From Chrysoperla carnea (Eukaryota > Arthropoda > Insecta > Neuroptera > Chrysopidae): DNA of 64,000 nt. Location: NCBI RefSeq assembly GCF_905475395.1, contig NC_058337.1, forward strand, positions 130,965,960-131,029,959. The letters run 5' to 3'. Under the pieces are notes generated by a model. The model searched no databases. It was not told where the DNA came from and saw nothing but the letters and a program-made list of their open reading frames with translations. Numbering within the stretch: the first letter of the stretch is position 1; each line of letters begins with the position of its first letter. The position numbers and the translations under genes are program-made. Below are positions 41,011 through 54,710 of the stretch, one piece after another.

Positions 41011-41680
41011 TATTTCTCATGTAATAAGTTTTTCGTGACGCGAAACCAAGGCCAAAGGCCGTCACGGGTGTCACTCTTTGGTGAGCAAAGCGAGTTCAAG
41101 CCATTGACTTATATATCAATCCATACAATTATATTAATAAAGTAGTGTATCCTTAAAATGCAAAATCCTCAAATAACTACCATGGAATCGTTACCATGGA
41201 AACTTATGCACGGTACCAATACCTCTGTTAATCCTGAACACTGTATTTTTTTCAAGAATTCAAATATTTAACATCTATCGACAAAAATTTGTGAACCATG
41301 GTAAAATATCATAATGTATCATGTTATTTATAATTATTGTTAACAGGAAATTCGCTTAGTTCACGCAGCTACTGCCTGATGATTTATTACAATAATATTT
41401 ATATGAATAATAATTGAAATTAAAATTAAGAATAATTTTTTGTAATTTGTTTGTATTGTTGATTTAAAATATGATAATGATGTATGTGATGATGACATAA
41501 AATTAACTCATTCGGTTTAAAATTTGTGAATCCATTAGGTATATTCCTAATAGGAGAAAACGAATGATAGTTGCATAAATTTATCACGATGCTCGAAAAC
41601 ATCAGTGGGAAAGCTTTTAAAACATTTAAACGAACGACGGTAGTATAAATAAAACAATCCAGAGCGAAAAAATGCTTCCT

Positions 41681-41812
41681 ATTAAGGACGTTCCCAAAAA
41701 AAAAATTAGTGTATGAAAATATTTGAGATTTACGCTTAAAATTTTGAGAGTGGATTCTGTTAGAACTTGGGAAAATTAGACGAAAATTATGAGTAAAATT
41801 TTTCTATATATA
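41681..41812 (+). repeat. Dispersed repeat, ~130 bp, copy 1
   Basis: The TTAAGGACGTTCCCAAAAAA start, then AAATATTTGAGATTTACG and CTTGGGAAAATTAGACGAAA, match the reverse complement of 61850-61980. Confidence 0.65.
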
Positions 41813-43112
41813 CCAAAGTTTTTGAAATATTGATGCCTAAAGATTTAGAGAAAATCACTTATAGAAGAAATAACACACAAATGCCATTCATTTCATCACT
41901 TTAAATGTATTTTATGAAAAAACGAGTACCGCTTGTTATAATTTTGATTATAAGAAAATATTTGTCAAGTTTTTAACTAATAAATGTTAGTTTTGCAAAT
42001 TAATCTTAAGAAAATTAGCCTTTTTAAATAATGGAGCATTCCTTAACAAAACACTCCAATATAGGATTTATATGTTAAAAACGCAAACTTTAACAGCTCA
42101 AATTTATAAACACAGCGTAAGAGATATTAAAAAATTTGCCTGTTTGGAAAGGGCATTAATGAGAATGAATATACATGATTTAAAGATGATCCTATTAGAA
42201 AACGTGATTAAATGCCGAAGATGTCTATAAAATGATAAATTACAAAACAAAATCGATACTAATCAAGGAATTAAGGAATATAAAGAAAACTTTCAATTCA
42301 AAAAACTAAAAGTCATTGGCAAATTGTTTAATGATGAATATTATTATTACAAAATCGTTTTCAGTGACACATAAATAATATATTAATTTTTTTTTTTTTA
42401 TAAAACGTTGATTAACTATGCGTAAAAAATAGCATAAATTGAATTTTTATTACAAGTAGATATATAATATGTATTTTTCATGTAACGCTAGAATAAGTTT
42501 CTGTATAACTACCCATTAATTTATTATAGACACATTATATTACTTATAAAATCATTATTACGCACTTTAATTTTAGGTTTAGAAAATAGAATCGAATAGA
42601 AAAATCTTTTTGATATTGATGAAGGAAATTTAGAAAAAAAAAAATTTACCAACGTAAAACAGCAAATTTTTAACTATATTTTATTTTGCATGTTAGGCAT
42701 GTTTACTAAATTTTTTAACACTTCAGGTGAAGAATTCTCACTACACGGGCAAAAAAGTGAAGTGAAGGTTTTTGAAAATACACATATAAAACTTTGTTTT
42801 GCTAAAAGGAGATGGACAACAATCTTTGAATGCTTATAACTTCTTCGTTTTTTAATCAATTTTAATTTCACTTTCAAATTTTGTCATTTTATCAAGTCTA
42901 GCTTTCAAGTTACCTGAGTTATCAGGCAAACCGTATTAAGTTTGATTCGATTGATGATGTTATATTGCTATAACTATTAGCGCATGATAATTTTAATGTA
43001 TTTACAAGTAGATATCGATGAGAGTATCGAAAAATAACACTTTTAAAAATTTTCAAAAATTATAAACTAATCATAAGTTATGAGCTAACAAATTTATTAT
43101 AAAAACTTAACC
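41813..43112. other. Intergenic, nothing recognised
   Basis: AT-rich, with no supported frame or repeat. Confidence 0.5.
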
Positions 43113-43575
43113 GAAAATAAACAATTGACTGAGTTAACTAAAGTGTTGAATGTCAGTGCTTGGATTATTTTTAATAAAATGGAAAAGTTTAAAGTGCCTT
43201 TCAAAAGTATTTTCTATAATTTTTTTCGTATTTCAGAAGACCACTAGTCTTTCACAAGAATCTTTCACAAGACCACTGGTTGAAGCTACAAAATTTTCAA
43301 CTCAATTGGCCTATGTTGCTCATTTACATATCAAACTCATTTCTTGCGTCCTGAGTACGCTATAAAAATTTCAACTTGATGCATCTTTTAGTAAATGAGA
43401 TATTGTGTCGACAGACGGGCGGAGAGAGGGACGGACAACCGGAAATGGAATAATCAGATAATTTTATGACCACATATATCAAAATTTTCTTTGTATCATC
43501 AATATTTGAAACATTACTAACTTTTGGGACTAAAATTGATACACCTTGATATATATTTCATATACAGTGTGTCTA
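43113..43575 (+). repeat. Dispersed GGAC-tract repeat, copy 6 (old)
   Basis: Strongly diverged. The head ACAATTGACTGAGTTAACT, the CTGAGTACGCTATAAAAATT block, a degenerate GACGGGCGGAGAGAGGGACG tract and the TATATTTCATATACAG tail remain. The GTAAACA palindrome segment is lost. Confidence 0.65.
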
Positions 43576-44632
43576 CTTAAGTTGGCTACATGTGGATAAC
43601 TTTTTTATTAATAAGTTTACGAAAAAAAGTTATTCTCTATAAGAATATCTGCTTTCGAAAGTATTAATATTCAGCTATACACTTCTGACATCGAATTTAC
43701 AAGATGCCCACAAATTGAAAAACTTCGATAGGAATGTTAATGGTTTAGAAATGTAGACCATGATAGAATGGGAAACGATTTAAGAAATCACTCCAGAGAT
43801 ATATAGGAGTGTATTTAAAGAATTTTGTAATTAAAAGAAAGGGAAAGAAAATAGAAAATAAATATTTCTCAAACTTTCAACCGGCTTAGCACCTATACTC
43901 AATAAAACCTTAAAAGTATAGGTATTACTAATAAACGCAGCGTATTTTTTGATGTGAATGTGATGAAATATAAGCAAATATTACAAACATAAAAATATAA
44001 TTATGATGTTATATAGCCTAGCTATATGTGTGTTGACATAATAATCTGAAAAAAATCATCATTTAATCATCCATCATTATTCCTGAGAATTAAATAATTT
44101 TTTTTTTATAAACAATAAGAAGATTTTTAGAAATCTTGTATTCATAATTTTATTCTTAGGTTGTACTTAATAATTTTTTTTGTATGTGCTTAAATTATGC
44201 CATTATATAATTTCGTTGTCTTTATTTTATTATTTTTGTCTACAAATGTATGTCACAAAATTAGACCTCAAAAATCGTATTTGTTTTTCAATTTTGCAAG
44301 TTCGTAGTCAAAATTTTTCAAAAATAAAATTGAACCAGAGAAATAAATATAAAGAGTTGCATGTTTTTTAATTTAATTTTTCCATCGAAAGTTTATTAAA
44401 AATTTAAAAAAAAATTTTTAATTGATTTTTCATGTAATTTTACAATTGAAAATGGTTTTTCTAAAAGAATTAATTGGAGAATTGATTAAATAGTGCATTT
44501 CTTGAAAATTATTCGACTGGAACAAAAATATCTATGAATAATTTTCCAAGTAAACATGTTAATTGAAATAGAAAAATTTTTCCTTAAAACAATTATTCGT
44601 AGAAGAATTTCACAGTGTAAAAATAAAATAAG
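43576..44632. other. Intergenic, nothing recognised
   Basis: The ATACAGTGTGTCTACTTAAG string just upstream (~43563) may be a DNA-transposon end. The remainder is AT-rich. Confidence 0.4.
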
Positions 44633-45157
44633 CAAGTGAAAACAAACAATTGACTGAGTTAATTGTTGAAATACCATGCATAGTCAGTGTTGATTTCTTT
44701 ATCACATTACACATACAAACATGTGACACATACATAACTGATAATCAAGTATAGTACATATTATAAAAATTCCGCCTACTTGGCGCCCTTACGGGTAAAC
44801 AGTGATGTTTACGAAAAAAAGTTTCAAACAAAAGTTGTTTAATTTTTGATAAGGAACATTTTTTACATTTAAACTTTTGTTCTATCTCTAACGGTTTACA
44901 AGATGGGTCTTACGAACTTGGCCTCACTTTTTACGTCCTGAGTACGCTGTAAAAATTCAGCTCGATATCCTTTTTTCGTTTTTGAGTTATCGTGTCCACA
45001 GACGGACGGACGGACGGACGAACAACCGGAAATGGACTAATTAGGTGATTTTATGAACAGCTATGACAAATTTTTTTCCAGCATCATTATTTTTAGGTGT
45101 TACAAACTTGGGACTAAACTTAATATACTATGTATATTGCATATATACATGGTATAA
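44633..45157 (+). repeat. Dispersed GGAC-tract repeat, copy 7
   Basis: Full-length, 525 bp, CAAGTGAAAAC to GGTATAA, with the GACGGACGGACGGACG tract at ~45002. A block around the GGGTCC...GACCCAATTG section is deleted relative to copies 8 and 9. Confidence 0.85.
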
Positions 45158-46324
45158 AAATAAAGTTTGACCGCAGAATATACCAAATGTCGATTAAAAA
45201 TTTGCAAACTAATAAATGAATAATATATATTTCAAGTACAAATATTATTATTATATGAAACATATTAAAAATATTTAATCTACGATTAACAAATATATAT
45301 ATTTACCATTTTGTTATATTTATTAAAAAATTATATATTTTTTTTTTTACAATTAAATATTTCAAAATTTATGTACATTATGATAAAATACTATTATAAT
45401 ATCATTTTATTCATTATGACTAAATCAAATAAAATTTAAATATTTTATTACAATAAAATTATATCAGTGAAATATATGTGTGCCAAGTGCGTGACCGATA
45501 TTTCAAAAGAGATGGGATCTATGTTAAACCTGGATATTTTCGATTCAAAATTAAAAAGATCGAGAAGTGTAGTGGTACACTAGGTAGGACCTATATTCCT
45601 TTCGTACCTCTGTACATTATAAATGTAGCGCTTACTTTTTTTATTTACAAGATATTTTTCTGAAAATCGAAGGTATTTGTTTTAGAAATCAAATACTTGA
45701 TTGATTCTTTAAAGAATTTAATTTTATAGCTAATTATACTTTTTATTGTATGAATTAATTGTAATATTAGTTTGAAAAAGACATACTTTTGATTTAGTAG
45801 TCAACCCAATATGTGAGTACATCACGTTTGGTTTGATTAGGATATTTATTATGACATAACATACAAATTGCATTGTACTTACTTTAAATGATCTCTGTTT
45901 TCTTTAACTTCTGATAACTTTCACATCTCAATTTTTTTAAATGATAGAACAAGAAATTATGACAAAAAATACAAATTGACAGTTAAAAAAAGATTTTTGA
46001 ATTTTCTCAAACTTCATGGCAACCTGAATCGATTTCAATTTCAGTTTCCTAGGAAACCTAGATGTCGGTTTTTGGTATCTGTTGCAGTTTTTTTAGTTTT
46101 AATTCCCAACCAGCAAATAAATATCGTGCGATAAGGAACATCGGCGCATAAGTACAAAAAGAAAGTTTAAGCGGTCACAGTATTTACTTTCATTTGTACC
46201 TACATGGAACTACTTTACAAATATTTATCCAACTCTGTGTCCAACTAAGAATCATTCCGATAAAACGACGCTTAGAATAAATAGATTTTTACGAATGCAT
46301 TGGACATATATAGAATCATAATTC
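45158..46324. other. Intergenic, nothing recognised
   Basis: AT-rich, with short frames only. Confidence 0.5.
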
Positions 46325-46398
46325 TGGTGGAAGCGTTGAGCACACTCAATTTTCTAATTAATTTGATATATCCGATGCACTTATTTGCGCTTCCACCA
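46325..46398 (-). mobile_element. 74 bp inverted-repeat mini-element, copy C
   Basis: Ends TGGTGGAAGCG and GCGCTTCCACCA. Read on the - strand, the interior (GCGCAAATAAGTGCAT) matches A and D, so this copy is inverted relative to A. The interior is the most diverged of the four. Confidence 0.65.
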
Positions 46399-47794
46399 AT
46401 TTGAAGATCTTTGTGCAAAATAAAAGTGTTTGTAAAATGGACCTGATTTTCCATAGTATTAAAATACGGTGTTTTTTTTTTTTGCAAACCACCTTGTTAG
46501 TCTATTTTGCTACCACATTTTCTGAGATACCACAATTAAACAATTATTTCTGCAGGGGATTTGTTATCTATACAAAGAAAAGTGAATCTTCATACGTAAC
46601 GTATAAATAATTGTATTGAATATTCTCTGTCAAAGCTCCGATGCACAAGGTTCGACGTTTTTCAAATAATTAAAACATCACTTGACATATCAAGGTACCC
46701 CCCATGTGCAAAATGTTTCTGCTTACGAAATTTTCGTTTCAAAAGCACAAAATTTTTGAAAAATTTGTTAACCATTCGAAACAGCTACAATTTTATCGGG
46801 TATAATGTTTGCTAATTGAATTCTTCGAAAAAATGTTAAGTAAGATGATATGAGATTTTCTATAGAAATACGGCAATTTGCATTTGCAGCATTTTACAAT
46901 TACAAAATACAATATATCCATTTGGTTCCAATCCAATACAAAAAGTTAGGAGTCCGAAAAAGTGAAAACATTATCCATTTGATTCAATTTCTTCATGTTT
47001 GCTTTCACTGGAAAATTTCAAATCTATCACTATTTTATAGAATGTGCAAGTACATATAACTTATCCAATTTCGACAGGTTTTTCTCCATTTTATAGGTAA
47101 ATAAATATTAGTTAATTTGAAAATAAGTGAATTAATATATATATATATATAAATAACATGAGTAATTGTAGACCGTGAGCTTATAATGAAATGACATTTC
47201 TATGATTCTTATTTATAGAGTTCAATTTTGGTTCTAGAAATGGAATTTTTGGACTTTTGTGTTTTATTTTTCTTATTTCAACGATATTTTTATACCTGTC
47301 TTTTATGTCTAAAGAAATTTATTGTGCAATGAGGCAAATAATTGAGACTCGAAAAATTGTATTTCATATTCCAGCTCCTTCCACAGGTGCAAATTTTAGG
47401 TCATTTTTTTTTTGACTATTGTATTCTGAATTAATTTATTTTTATAAAAATGTCAACCATAAAAAAATCGTCAATATTGTTATTCATTCTTTATATTACT
47501 AATTAATTCGTAGGTAAATAGGACTAAAAGAATAAATGAATTAAATTTTAGTTGCTGATTAAATAATAATAAGTTGCTGAGGAAGTTATCAGGCGAGCAA
47601 AGCGAGCCTCTACTAGGTTAAAATGTAACTTTTTGGTGGTAAACTTTACAAAAAAATACAAAAGATTTAGACATGAAATGAAATGTTGTAGTTCCATATT
47701 TATGTCTAGATGTGTTATCAATCATTATTTTTATAAAAAATTATATAAATAATAAAAAACAACAGTATTTTTTATTTATTACATGAATGTATTA
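46399..47794. other. Intergenic, nothing recognised
   Basis: A short (TA)n at ~47137-47153; otherwise no supported feature. Confidence 0.5.
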
Positions 47795-48450
47795 TCTATA
47801 TATATGCAGAGATAGTGGCACCATCTGTGAGCTACATCTAATACTAATATATAATTGGCTACATTTAATATTAATTTTAATTGAGTGGCCATCTGTAGAT
47901 TCTTTCAAGTATTTAAAAACGTCATAATGAAAAATACAAAAAACGTGATAACAAAACATAAACAATTAATTTTTGCAGTTCTGCAGTAGAATAACTTAAA
48001 AATTTAAGTGATATTAATACAAGTAATGAAAAAATTTTAATTATAGTTATTATAAAATGCCACGACGTCCTACGTTGACGGGTCGTAAAAAGCGTGATCG
48101 TAATCAATCATTAATGCGTGAACGACGAAAACAAGATCAAGAAGATTTATATCTTTATCGAGATGATATTAATTTTAAAATGTATGCAGAAAATTTTGAG
48201 ATTGCTCAAAAGAATTTGAATTTTGAAGTATGTAATGCATATCATCGTCGCGTCGTTGGTTTGATTTACAAATTAATAAAGATGGGTTTTGTTGAATTTG
48301 TCATAAATTTAAAATTAAAAATGAATTGAATATTTTCATAGCGGATAATAAATAACATGGATCCTGGTTTACAACCTGATGTTTTAAAGAAATTAACGTT
48401 TGTTGAGGAACAATTAAATAAAAAATATTTGTCAATAATTGAAGTATAAT
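47795..48450 (+). mobile_element. Helitron relic (5' part)
   Basis: The 5' side has TCTATATATATGCAGAG and two GGC(AC)CATCTGT strings, as in many insect Helitron 5' ends. Coding remnants follow (48057-48450). No 3' CTRR end with a hairpin was found, so the element is truncated. Confidence 0.5.
48057..48450 (+). pseudogene. Helitron Rep/helicase N-terminal fragment, frame-shifted
   Basis: ATG 48057 opens a basic 90-codon frame (MPRRPTLTGRKKRDRNQS start) with a Cys-containing segment, then a stop at ~48327. A second frame from ATG 48357 reads MDPGLQPDVLKKLTFVEEQL. This matches the NNMDPGxxPxxLxxLTxVEExLI motif just before the replication-initiator domain of insect Helitron proteins. The protein breaks off soon after. 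The N-terminal part is assigned by position only. Confidence 0.6.
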
Positions 48451-49393
48451 TTTATTTTAGAAATATCTATTTTATGTGATACCATTCCCGAGCCATTACA
48501 AAGTTATACTTTTGGCTAGTAAATAACTTATGAAACGATCAATTAATTCATTTATTTTCCTAGTCCTATTTCCTACGAATTAATTCATACGAAATTTTTT
48601 GGGGAAATTTGTATAAAAACGCAACCATAATAAAATCGTCTTTTCATTCTTCGAATTCTTCATTATTTAATTTTATCAACAGTATTTTTAAGATATGAAA
48701 ATGTATTTTTTGAAGATTTAAGCTGAAAAAGTCCTCTTAACTTTTTTTTATAATCAAAATTATCTTTATCAATTCGCCGAATGGTAGCTAAAAAAAGTTA
48801 GAGAAACATTATACACTTACGGTCTCATAAAATGAGTAATAATAAATAAAATTGAGAGTTCTCCCACCTCATTATTTTATATTAATAAACCAAGCTAAAC
48901 AAATATAGTTATAATAGGTATAATACACCATATTATATCATCATATATACATATAATATAATGAATATTATGTATTATAAATAATTTTATAAAAATCTGT
49001 GCCGGCTATAACTTTTGAGACACTTTCACTCTAAGGTTGTTACTAAAAAAACACATAGTCTTATTGTGCATATAACACTGCAGGCTTACTAGTTAGTTAA
49101 GCCCCATCCATCCATACTCATTACCTATATATTATTTTATTATTATTAAACTCTTAAAAATTATTTAATTTCATTTTATAAATTTGTAAAAGAGAAATAT
49201 TGTAAAATTAATCTGTATGAGAATCTTAACATAGATGGTTTAACTTTTTAAATAGCTTGTATTTAAGCTATTTATTCTTTTACGAAGAGATATTTAAGCT
49301 TTATTGATTAAAGTCTCTTCGTTTAAGTTGTTTTTAATTTTATTTTGGGGAAATTGTGATTAAAATTTTTTTTTTGAAAAAGTGAAAATAAAA
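48451..49393. other. Intergenic, nothing recognised
   Basis: AT-rich; may include the promoter of the candidate exon at 49394. Confidence 0.4.
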
Positions 49394-49466
49394 ATGTTGA
49401 TTTTTTTAAGTTTATTCATTATTTCTACGTTTATCACGCAATTAAATGCTGCAAATTTTGTTACGC
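49394..49466 (+). CDS. Candidate first coding exon with signal peptide
   Basis: The ATG in AAAAATG context is followed by 24 codons giving a hydrophobic leader (MLIFLSLFIISTF...), a likely signal-peptidase site after QLNA, and a perfect GTAAGT donor at 49467 in phase 1. No following exon was identified, so the product is unknown. Chance in AT-rich DNA is possible. Confidence 0.35.
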
Positions 49467-52400
49467 GTAAGTATTTATTATTAATTTAATTTTTCTAATT
49501 TATCTTACTATAATTTTCGAGTTCAAAATAGACAGGAAAAACTCACGTAAAAATTAAAAAATGAAAAATACGGACAAAAATTTTTTTTACAATTTATACG
49601 ATAAAAAAGTCATGATTTAATTTTTACAGTTAGAATTTTCGAATTTGGATTTATGCAATAGTTTTAGGACTTTAATAGTGTAGAAATTTAAGGTCTTTAA
49701 AGAGGGGTAAATTTTAGTGAACGCAGATTCGAAAAAGCTATGTTAGAAAAATTACAAAATTAAAAAAATGTTCATATTAATTTGAGATCCAAAAAAATGC
49801 TTTTCCTTTTTTCTCTTTAATAATATTTCGTATATCGAAAATGAAAAATTGTTAGAACTTTGCTCATAAGTATTCGATCCTTATCAATTCTAAACATGTC
49901 GAGTTTATTTACGATTCGCGAAAAATTAATTTTTTGCTATACTATTTTCATTCATAAAAATTTGTCTAAAGTTGTTGTTCGCCTATTAAATCATTTGCAC
50001 TATTTTTCTGGCCAGCTTATATATCACGATAAAAAGGACCTCTTTCAAAAAATGATCGAAAATTGAGTAATTTTTGTTTATTCTCCTACTCTCAAAGGAG
50101 TTTTCTTTTTCCAAATTTTATTACATTATTCGATAAATTGCGTTGCTAATAATTTTAAGAGGGGAATTTTTTTGACATAAGAACGAAAAATCATTTTCTG
50201 AACTTTATTTTTTGTCTAAATTATTCTTTTAAAGTTCAGGGCACACTGTTTTTGGGAACTAGATTTTTCGAGTAACCTTTATTTTGAACCATTTGAATCA
50301 TAGTATGCAATTTTTGAAAATGTATGTATACCAATTTATTACACAGGAAAAAGGATTTCTTGACGCAAGAAATTTTTGCTTGAACCAAGAATATTTTATC
50401 TAAAAATAAGAATTTTAAAGTTTGAAGCGAGAAAAATTATATGCAGGGTATTTAAACAAATAATGCAGCTATATTTATTTTCGATATGTCAATTAACATT
50501 TCAATTTTCAATATTAATTACAGAATCGAATTACTTTTTTTGCATTAGGTTACTTATTGTTTATTTATTTTAATGAAACATTCACCTCTTCAGTCGAGGT
50601 CACGTAATAAACTTTTTAGATATCTACTAAAAAGTAATAGTGTGAAGTATACTTTTACTAACACAGAAATGGATAATTTATAATAAAGAATGCAAACATA
50701 TCCTCAATAATAATTATTTTTAGATATAGTTTAGTGTGGTGCCATTTTTATATAATCAGTACTTTTCTCTAAATCTCTGTAGTATCCAAATTATTTTATT
50801 TATAATAATTATTAGAGTACCAAACTTGAATATATTTATTTCTATAAATGTTGTAAGCATAATAAAATTTAGACAAATAGTCGTTTTCTCAACGCAATAT
50901 TCATGCGTAAAATTTTATTGGACTTTTAATTTATTTTAAAGTGGTATCCCAAAGTCTTAAACTTACCCTTCTTCTGCACCTAATTTATTCAGGTTCGAAT
51001 CTATCTTTATTGAAAGTCTTTACCGAGTACTGCTGTCAACCATTTCAAATTAGATTCGCACGATTTTAAAGTTAGAAGAAAGGATGCAATTTTAGCATCT
51101 TTTGAAGCTTTATATCTTGATACACGTATTTATGAAAATAAAAATTTCAATATTATCAAATTTAACATCGTGTGGCAAAGTTGCAAGGATTTTAAGATAT
51201 TTGGAGCACAGATGGGCTGGTATTTGGCAAGATATCTAAAAAATAAAATTGGCATAAAGTCGTTAAATCAGGCAGCACTCGCGCCTAGACTCATGGATAT
51301 TTAGTATCATACAATACCCTTTTCGCCACATTCTGGCGCACTTATAGATACAGTAAAGTGAATTAATTTCGATACTTTGTGAAAGCTTTGCAAAATAAAA
51401 TACAGGTGGTAGTTTTAAAACTATAAAACGAGATATAGCAATAGATTAAGAAATAAAAAAAGGCAGATCCTTAGAACTAGTAACGAAATAGAGATATTAT
51501 ACAACGAACCGATTAGAGAATTTGTGGCAAAATTTTTAAATATTTTATTGCATTTCCTCTTTTACCGGAAATTAACACTCTTTGTCTTCCTGGAAATATA
51601 AAATTTGATAGTTTTTGCATAATCGAGTTTGACTTTTAATTGGGAAAAAGAGTAATCAATAAATTTAAACCAAATTTTAAAGACCTGCGTTGATCCTTAC
51701 TAGCAAATGGGATACGATAATTTCTAATTAAACGATCTGATAATTTTTATTTTAGCCCTAACTAATTCATAAAACAAAATAATATTATTTAGGAGCTATA
51801 AAACATGGAGAATTAATTTATCTTACTCTATGTCTAAAAAAAAGTGATTTGCTTAAACACATCTATGCCTACGACAAAATGTTATACGGATAAATACGTT
51901 GTATTTTGTATCATCTTCTTAAAGCTAATTAAAAAATACATATAAAAATATCTTCAAATTAAAACATCGTAAATTTCCGGACATTAAAATATCGTAAAAG
52001 TAAAAACAATTGAAAAGTGAAAGTGATTGATGCGATGATGCGTTTTCGACCTCGAAAATTGATTGTTTACAAAATGGTCATGCAATACAGTTTCTAGAAT
52101 TACTAAATTTTAATAATACTTATTATTAAAACGAAAACAGAACGTGTTTTCACTTTTGTCAAGGCTATAAAATAATAAAGCTCACTCTTTTCGAATAAAC
52201 GGTGGCTGAATGATTTAACATTCTTGGATTTTTTTCTAAGAAGTTTCTTGAAGTTTGAAGTTTCTTTCACTATTATTCATCTACATTTATGCATAATGAT
52301 AAAGGAAATTTTTGACAAAAAATATTCTTTGTGCTTTTAAGATCTTGGAATTTTAACTGATACGCTATAAATTTTACCGGATATTGTAAATATACTGCAT

Positions 52401-53312
52401 ATACTGCAAAAATTTTGATTTAATAAAAAAATCTACAACTTTTAATTAAAAAACTGTGCTCACTATCAAAATTACTTCTTGCGTTAATTTTGGAACACCC
52501 ATTATTTAATTTACTAAAATCATTCAAAAATGAAAAACTATTAGTTTCAAAAAAATGATTTATAAATAGATATTTATCTTGATAAAACTAAGCTAAGGAC
52601 ATACAACATATAGTTCTTGAGATAGAATCAGAAATATACAATTAAAGTTTTTCTATAATTATATTTAATTTATCTAAGAATTTGATTTATAAAAATGGTT
52701 AAAACAACTTAATGACGAAACAAAAATGTTTCTAAAAAGTACACACCCATAAATAGAGTCTGAGAAATGTTCAATATATAAAGTGTGATTTGAGATTAAA
52801 AAGAGAATATGTGATATTATAGTCTAATTCTTAATTAAAAGCAGTTCAATCGTGAAATGGCTATTCTTCAAATTTGGAATTCTATTCTATTATATATTTT
52901 ATTAGGAATTGAAATATAATATTACTGAAAGTTTTCTGTACTTAATACAAGAAAATTTTTCACCGTCTGGTTAATGAGATAATAACAATCAAAATGTGTC
53001 TTATCTCGAAAACGGTTCTTATCATTTGTTCAAAAAGAACGTATTGAAATTAATTGATTTCGAATTTTTTATGTTCCAAGAATAAGGTTCTTGTCCATTA
53101 TGATAAAAAGATAAATATACAAACCACTTATAAATTTGCAGGTACAATGTCTTAGATTTGTACACTGTTGTTACAAATAGGGCACAAATATAGGGGCATG
53201 TTTAAATGGATTTGGTTATATCGATTGTGCTTACCTTAAGTAGATAAAAACTACAGCAATATATTTAAAAAAATAAATTTATAAAATTTACAAAATTTGT
53301 AGCATATAATTA
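49467..53312. other. Intergenic or intronic, nothing recognised
   Basis: 3.8 kb AT-rich with short frames only. No exon that clearly continues the 49394 candidate was found. Confidence 0.45.
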
Positions 53313-53385
53313 TGGTGGAAGCATTGAAAATAAGTTATTTTATAACAAATAGATATGTTAAATGCACTGAATTGCGCTCCCACCA
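53313..53385 (-). mobile_element. 73 bp inverted-repeat mini-element, copy D
   Basis: TGGTGGAAGCA and GCGCTCCCACCA ends. On the - strand it reads GCGCAATTCAGTGCATTTAA then CATATCTATTTGT, nearly the same as copy A, so it is inserted in the opposite orientation. Confidence 0.72.
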
Positions 53386-53551
53386 TAAATGGATATCCTT
53401 ACAACACCTATAAAAAGTTAATACCTATAATCTTAAGGTGGTTAAATCTGAATGTTTGAATTTTTGAATGGCTGTAAGTCTACAACTCAGTCAAAAAATT
53501 TTAATGTGGTAAAACTCTTTGCTAATTTTCATCCACATACATTTTAGAAAA

Positions 53552-53659
53552 ATGAAAATTTCCAGTTTGCTTTGCTTCATCTTGATACTCTATGTTCTAA
53601 ATATGTTTTCAAGTGCTGATAGAAATGCAACTCAGTTTCGGATTTTTAAGGATACTTAA
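53552..53659 (+). CDS. Short ORF with signal-peptide-like leader (35 residues)
   Basis: MKISSLLCFILILYVLNMF is a typical secretory leader, with likely cleavage near SSA and a short mature tail. A TCAGTC initiator-like motif lies at ~53488, 64 bp upstream. No TATA box at the right distance. It is unrecognised and could be a small secreted peptide or chance. Confidence 0.3.
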   Translation: MKISSLLCFILILYVLNMFSSADRNATQFRIFKDT

Positions 53660-54710
53660 TTTTTTGGAAAATGGGTCAAATAAATAACTATACCCAAATC
53701 ATATAAGATTAATTCTATTCTAGTAAAATTCTTGAAAAAGGTGACTACTTTTTCTTCAGCAGTACCTAGTTCATACGATGAAGTGGAACAAAATAAAAAT
53801 GTCCATACCTTACTTTGATGGATTGATAGCCGTCCCTTAACCATTTTTTTCCATTCAAATGCCATTTTGGATTTTTTAAATCTAATCTTGTAAAATTCGA
53901 AGACATTTTTTCCTTAGCCTTTTTTTTACAATTTAAAACTAGCGGAGTTATTAACGCTTAACCAACCATAGCCAAACAAAATGCGTTTTGATTGGCTATC
54001 TTTAATCGTTAATAATTCTGCAAATTTTTAGTTGGGAAATAAAACATGTCTTTCAATTTTTCAAGGAATATTAAGAGACTTAGAAGACACAAAATATCAT
54101 TGATAAAAAGATGATTTATTCTTGATCTTCAAAGGGCTTTTTACTTAAAATTGGTCAATTTCCAAGCCTTGTGCTGGCTCACTAACATTTTATTTATTCG
54201 CCCCTTAACATTATCAGAATATTCTAAATAAAATCTTTTCAGAATGATCTTTATTATCTTGCACTAAAGTTTAAGAAAACCGAAATACAAGTCTCAAATA
54301 ATCAGAAAATTTATTGTAAAACGTGACCTACAAAAGGTGTATGTTTTATCAACAAATATTACATCTGTCTGAAAGAGTTTCATCTGTCCATTTAAATATC
54401 AATTTAATCATTATGTAATAATTAATTTCATTACATAGTCGTCGTATCATCAGTATTGTCTTTTTATATTTTTTATAATACAAGTGAAATTAATATATTC
54501 ATACATAATATAAAAATACAATGCAATATGAAGGAAAAAAAAAAGATTTTTATTTCTATAAATCTTTTTATGTTTTTATAATTTATGTAATAGTTTTAAA
54601 TCTTTTTATTAACTGCTTGTCTGATAGGAAGGTGGTGTATACTCCCCAGTGGTGTAATGACAGTTTCGAGAGTGCCATGGATCATATAAATTCGAACCTG
54701 TCATGTCTCT

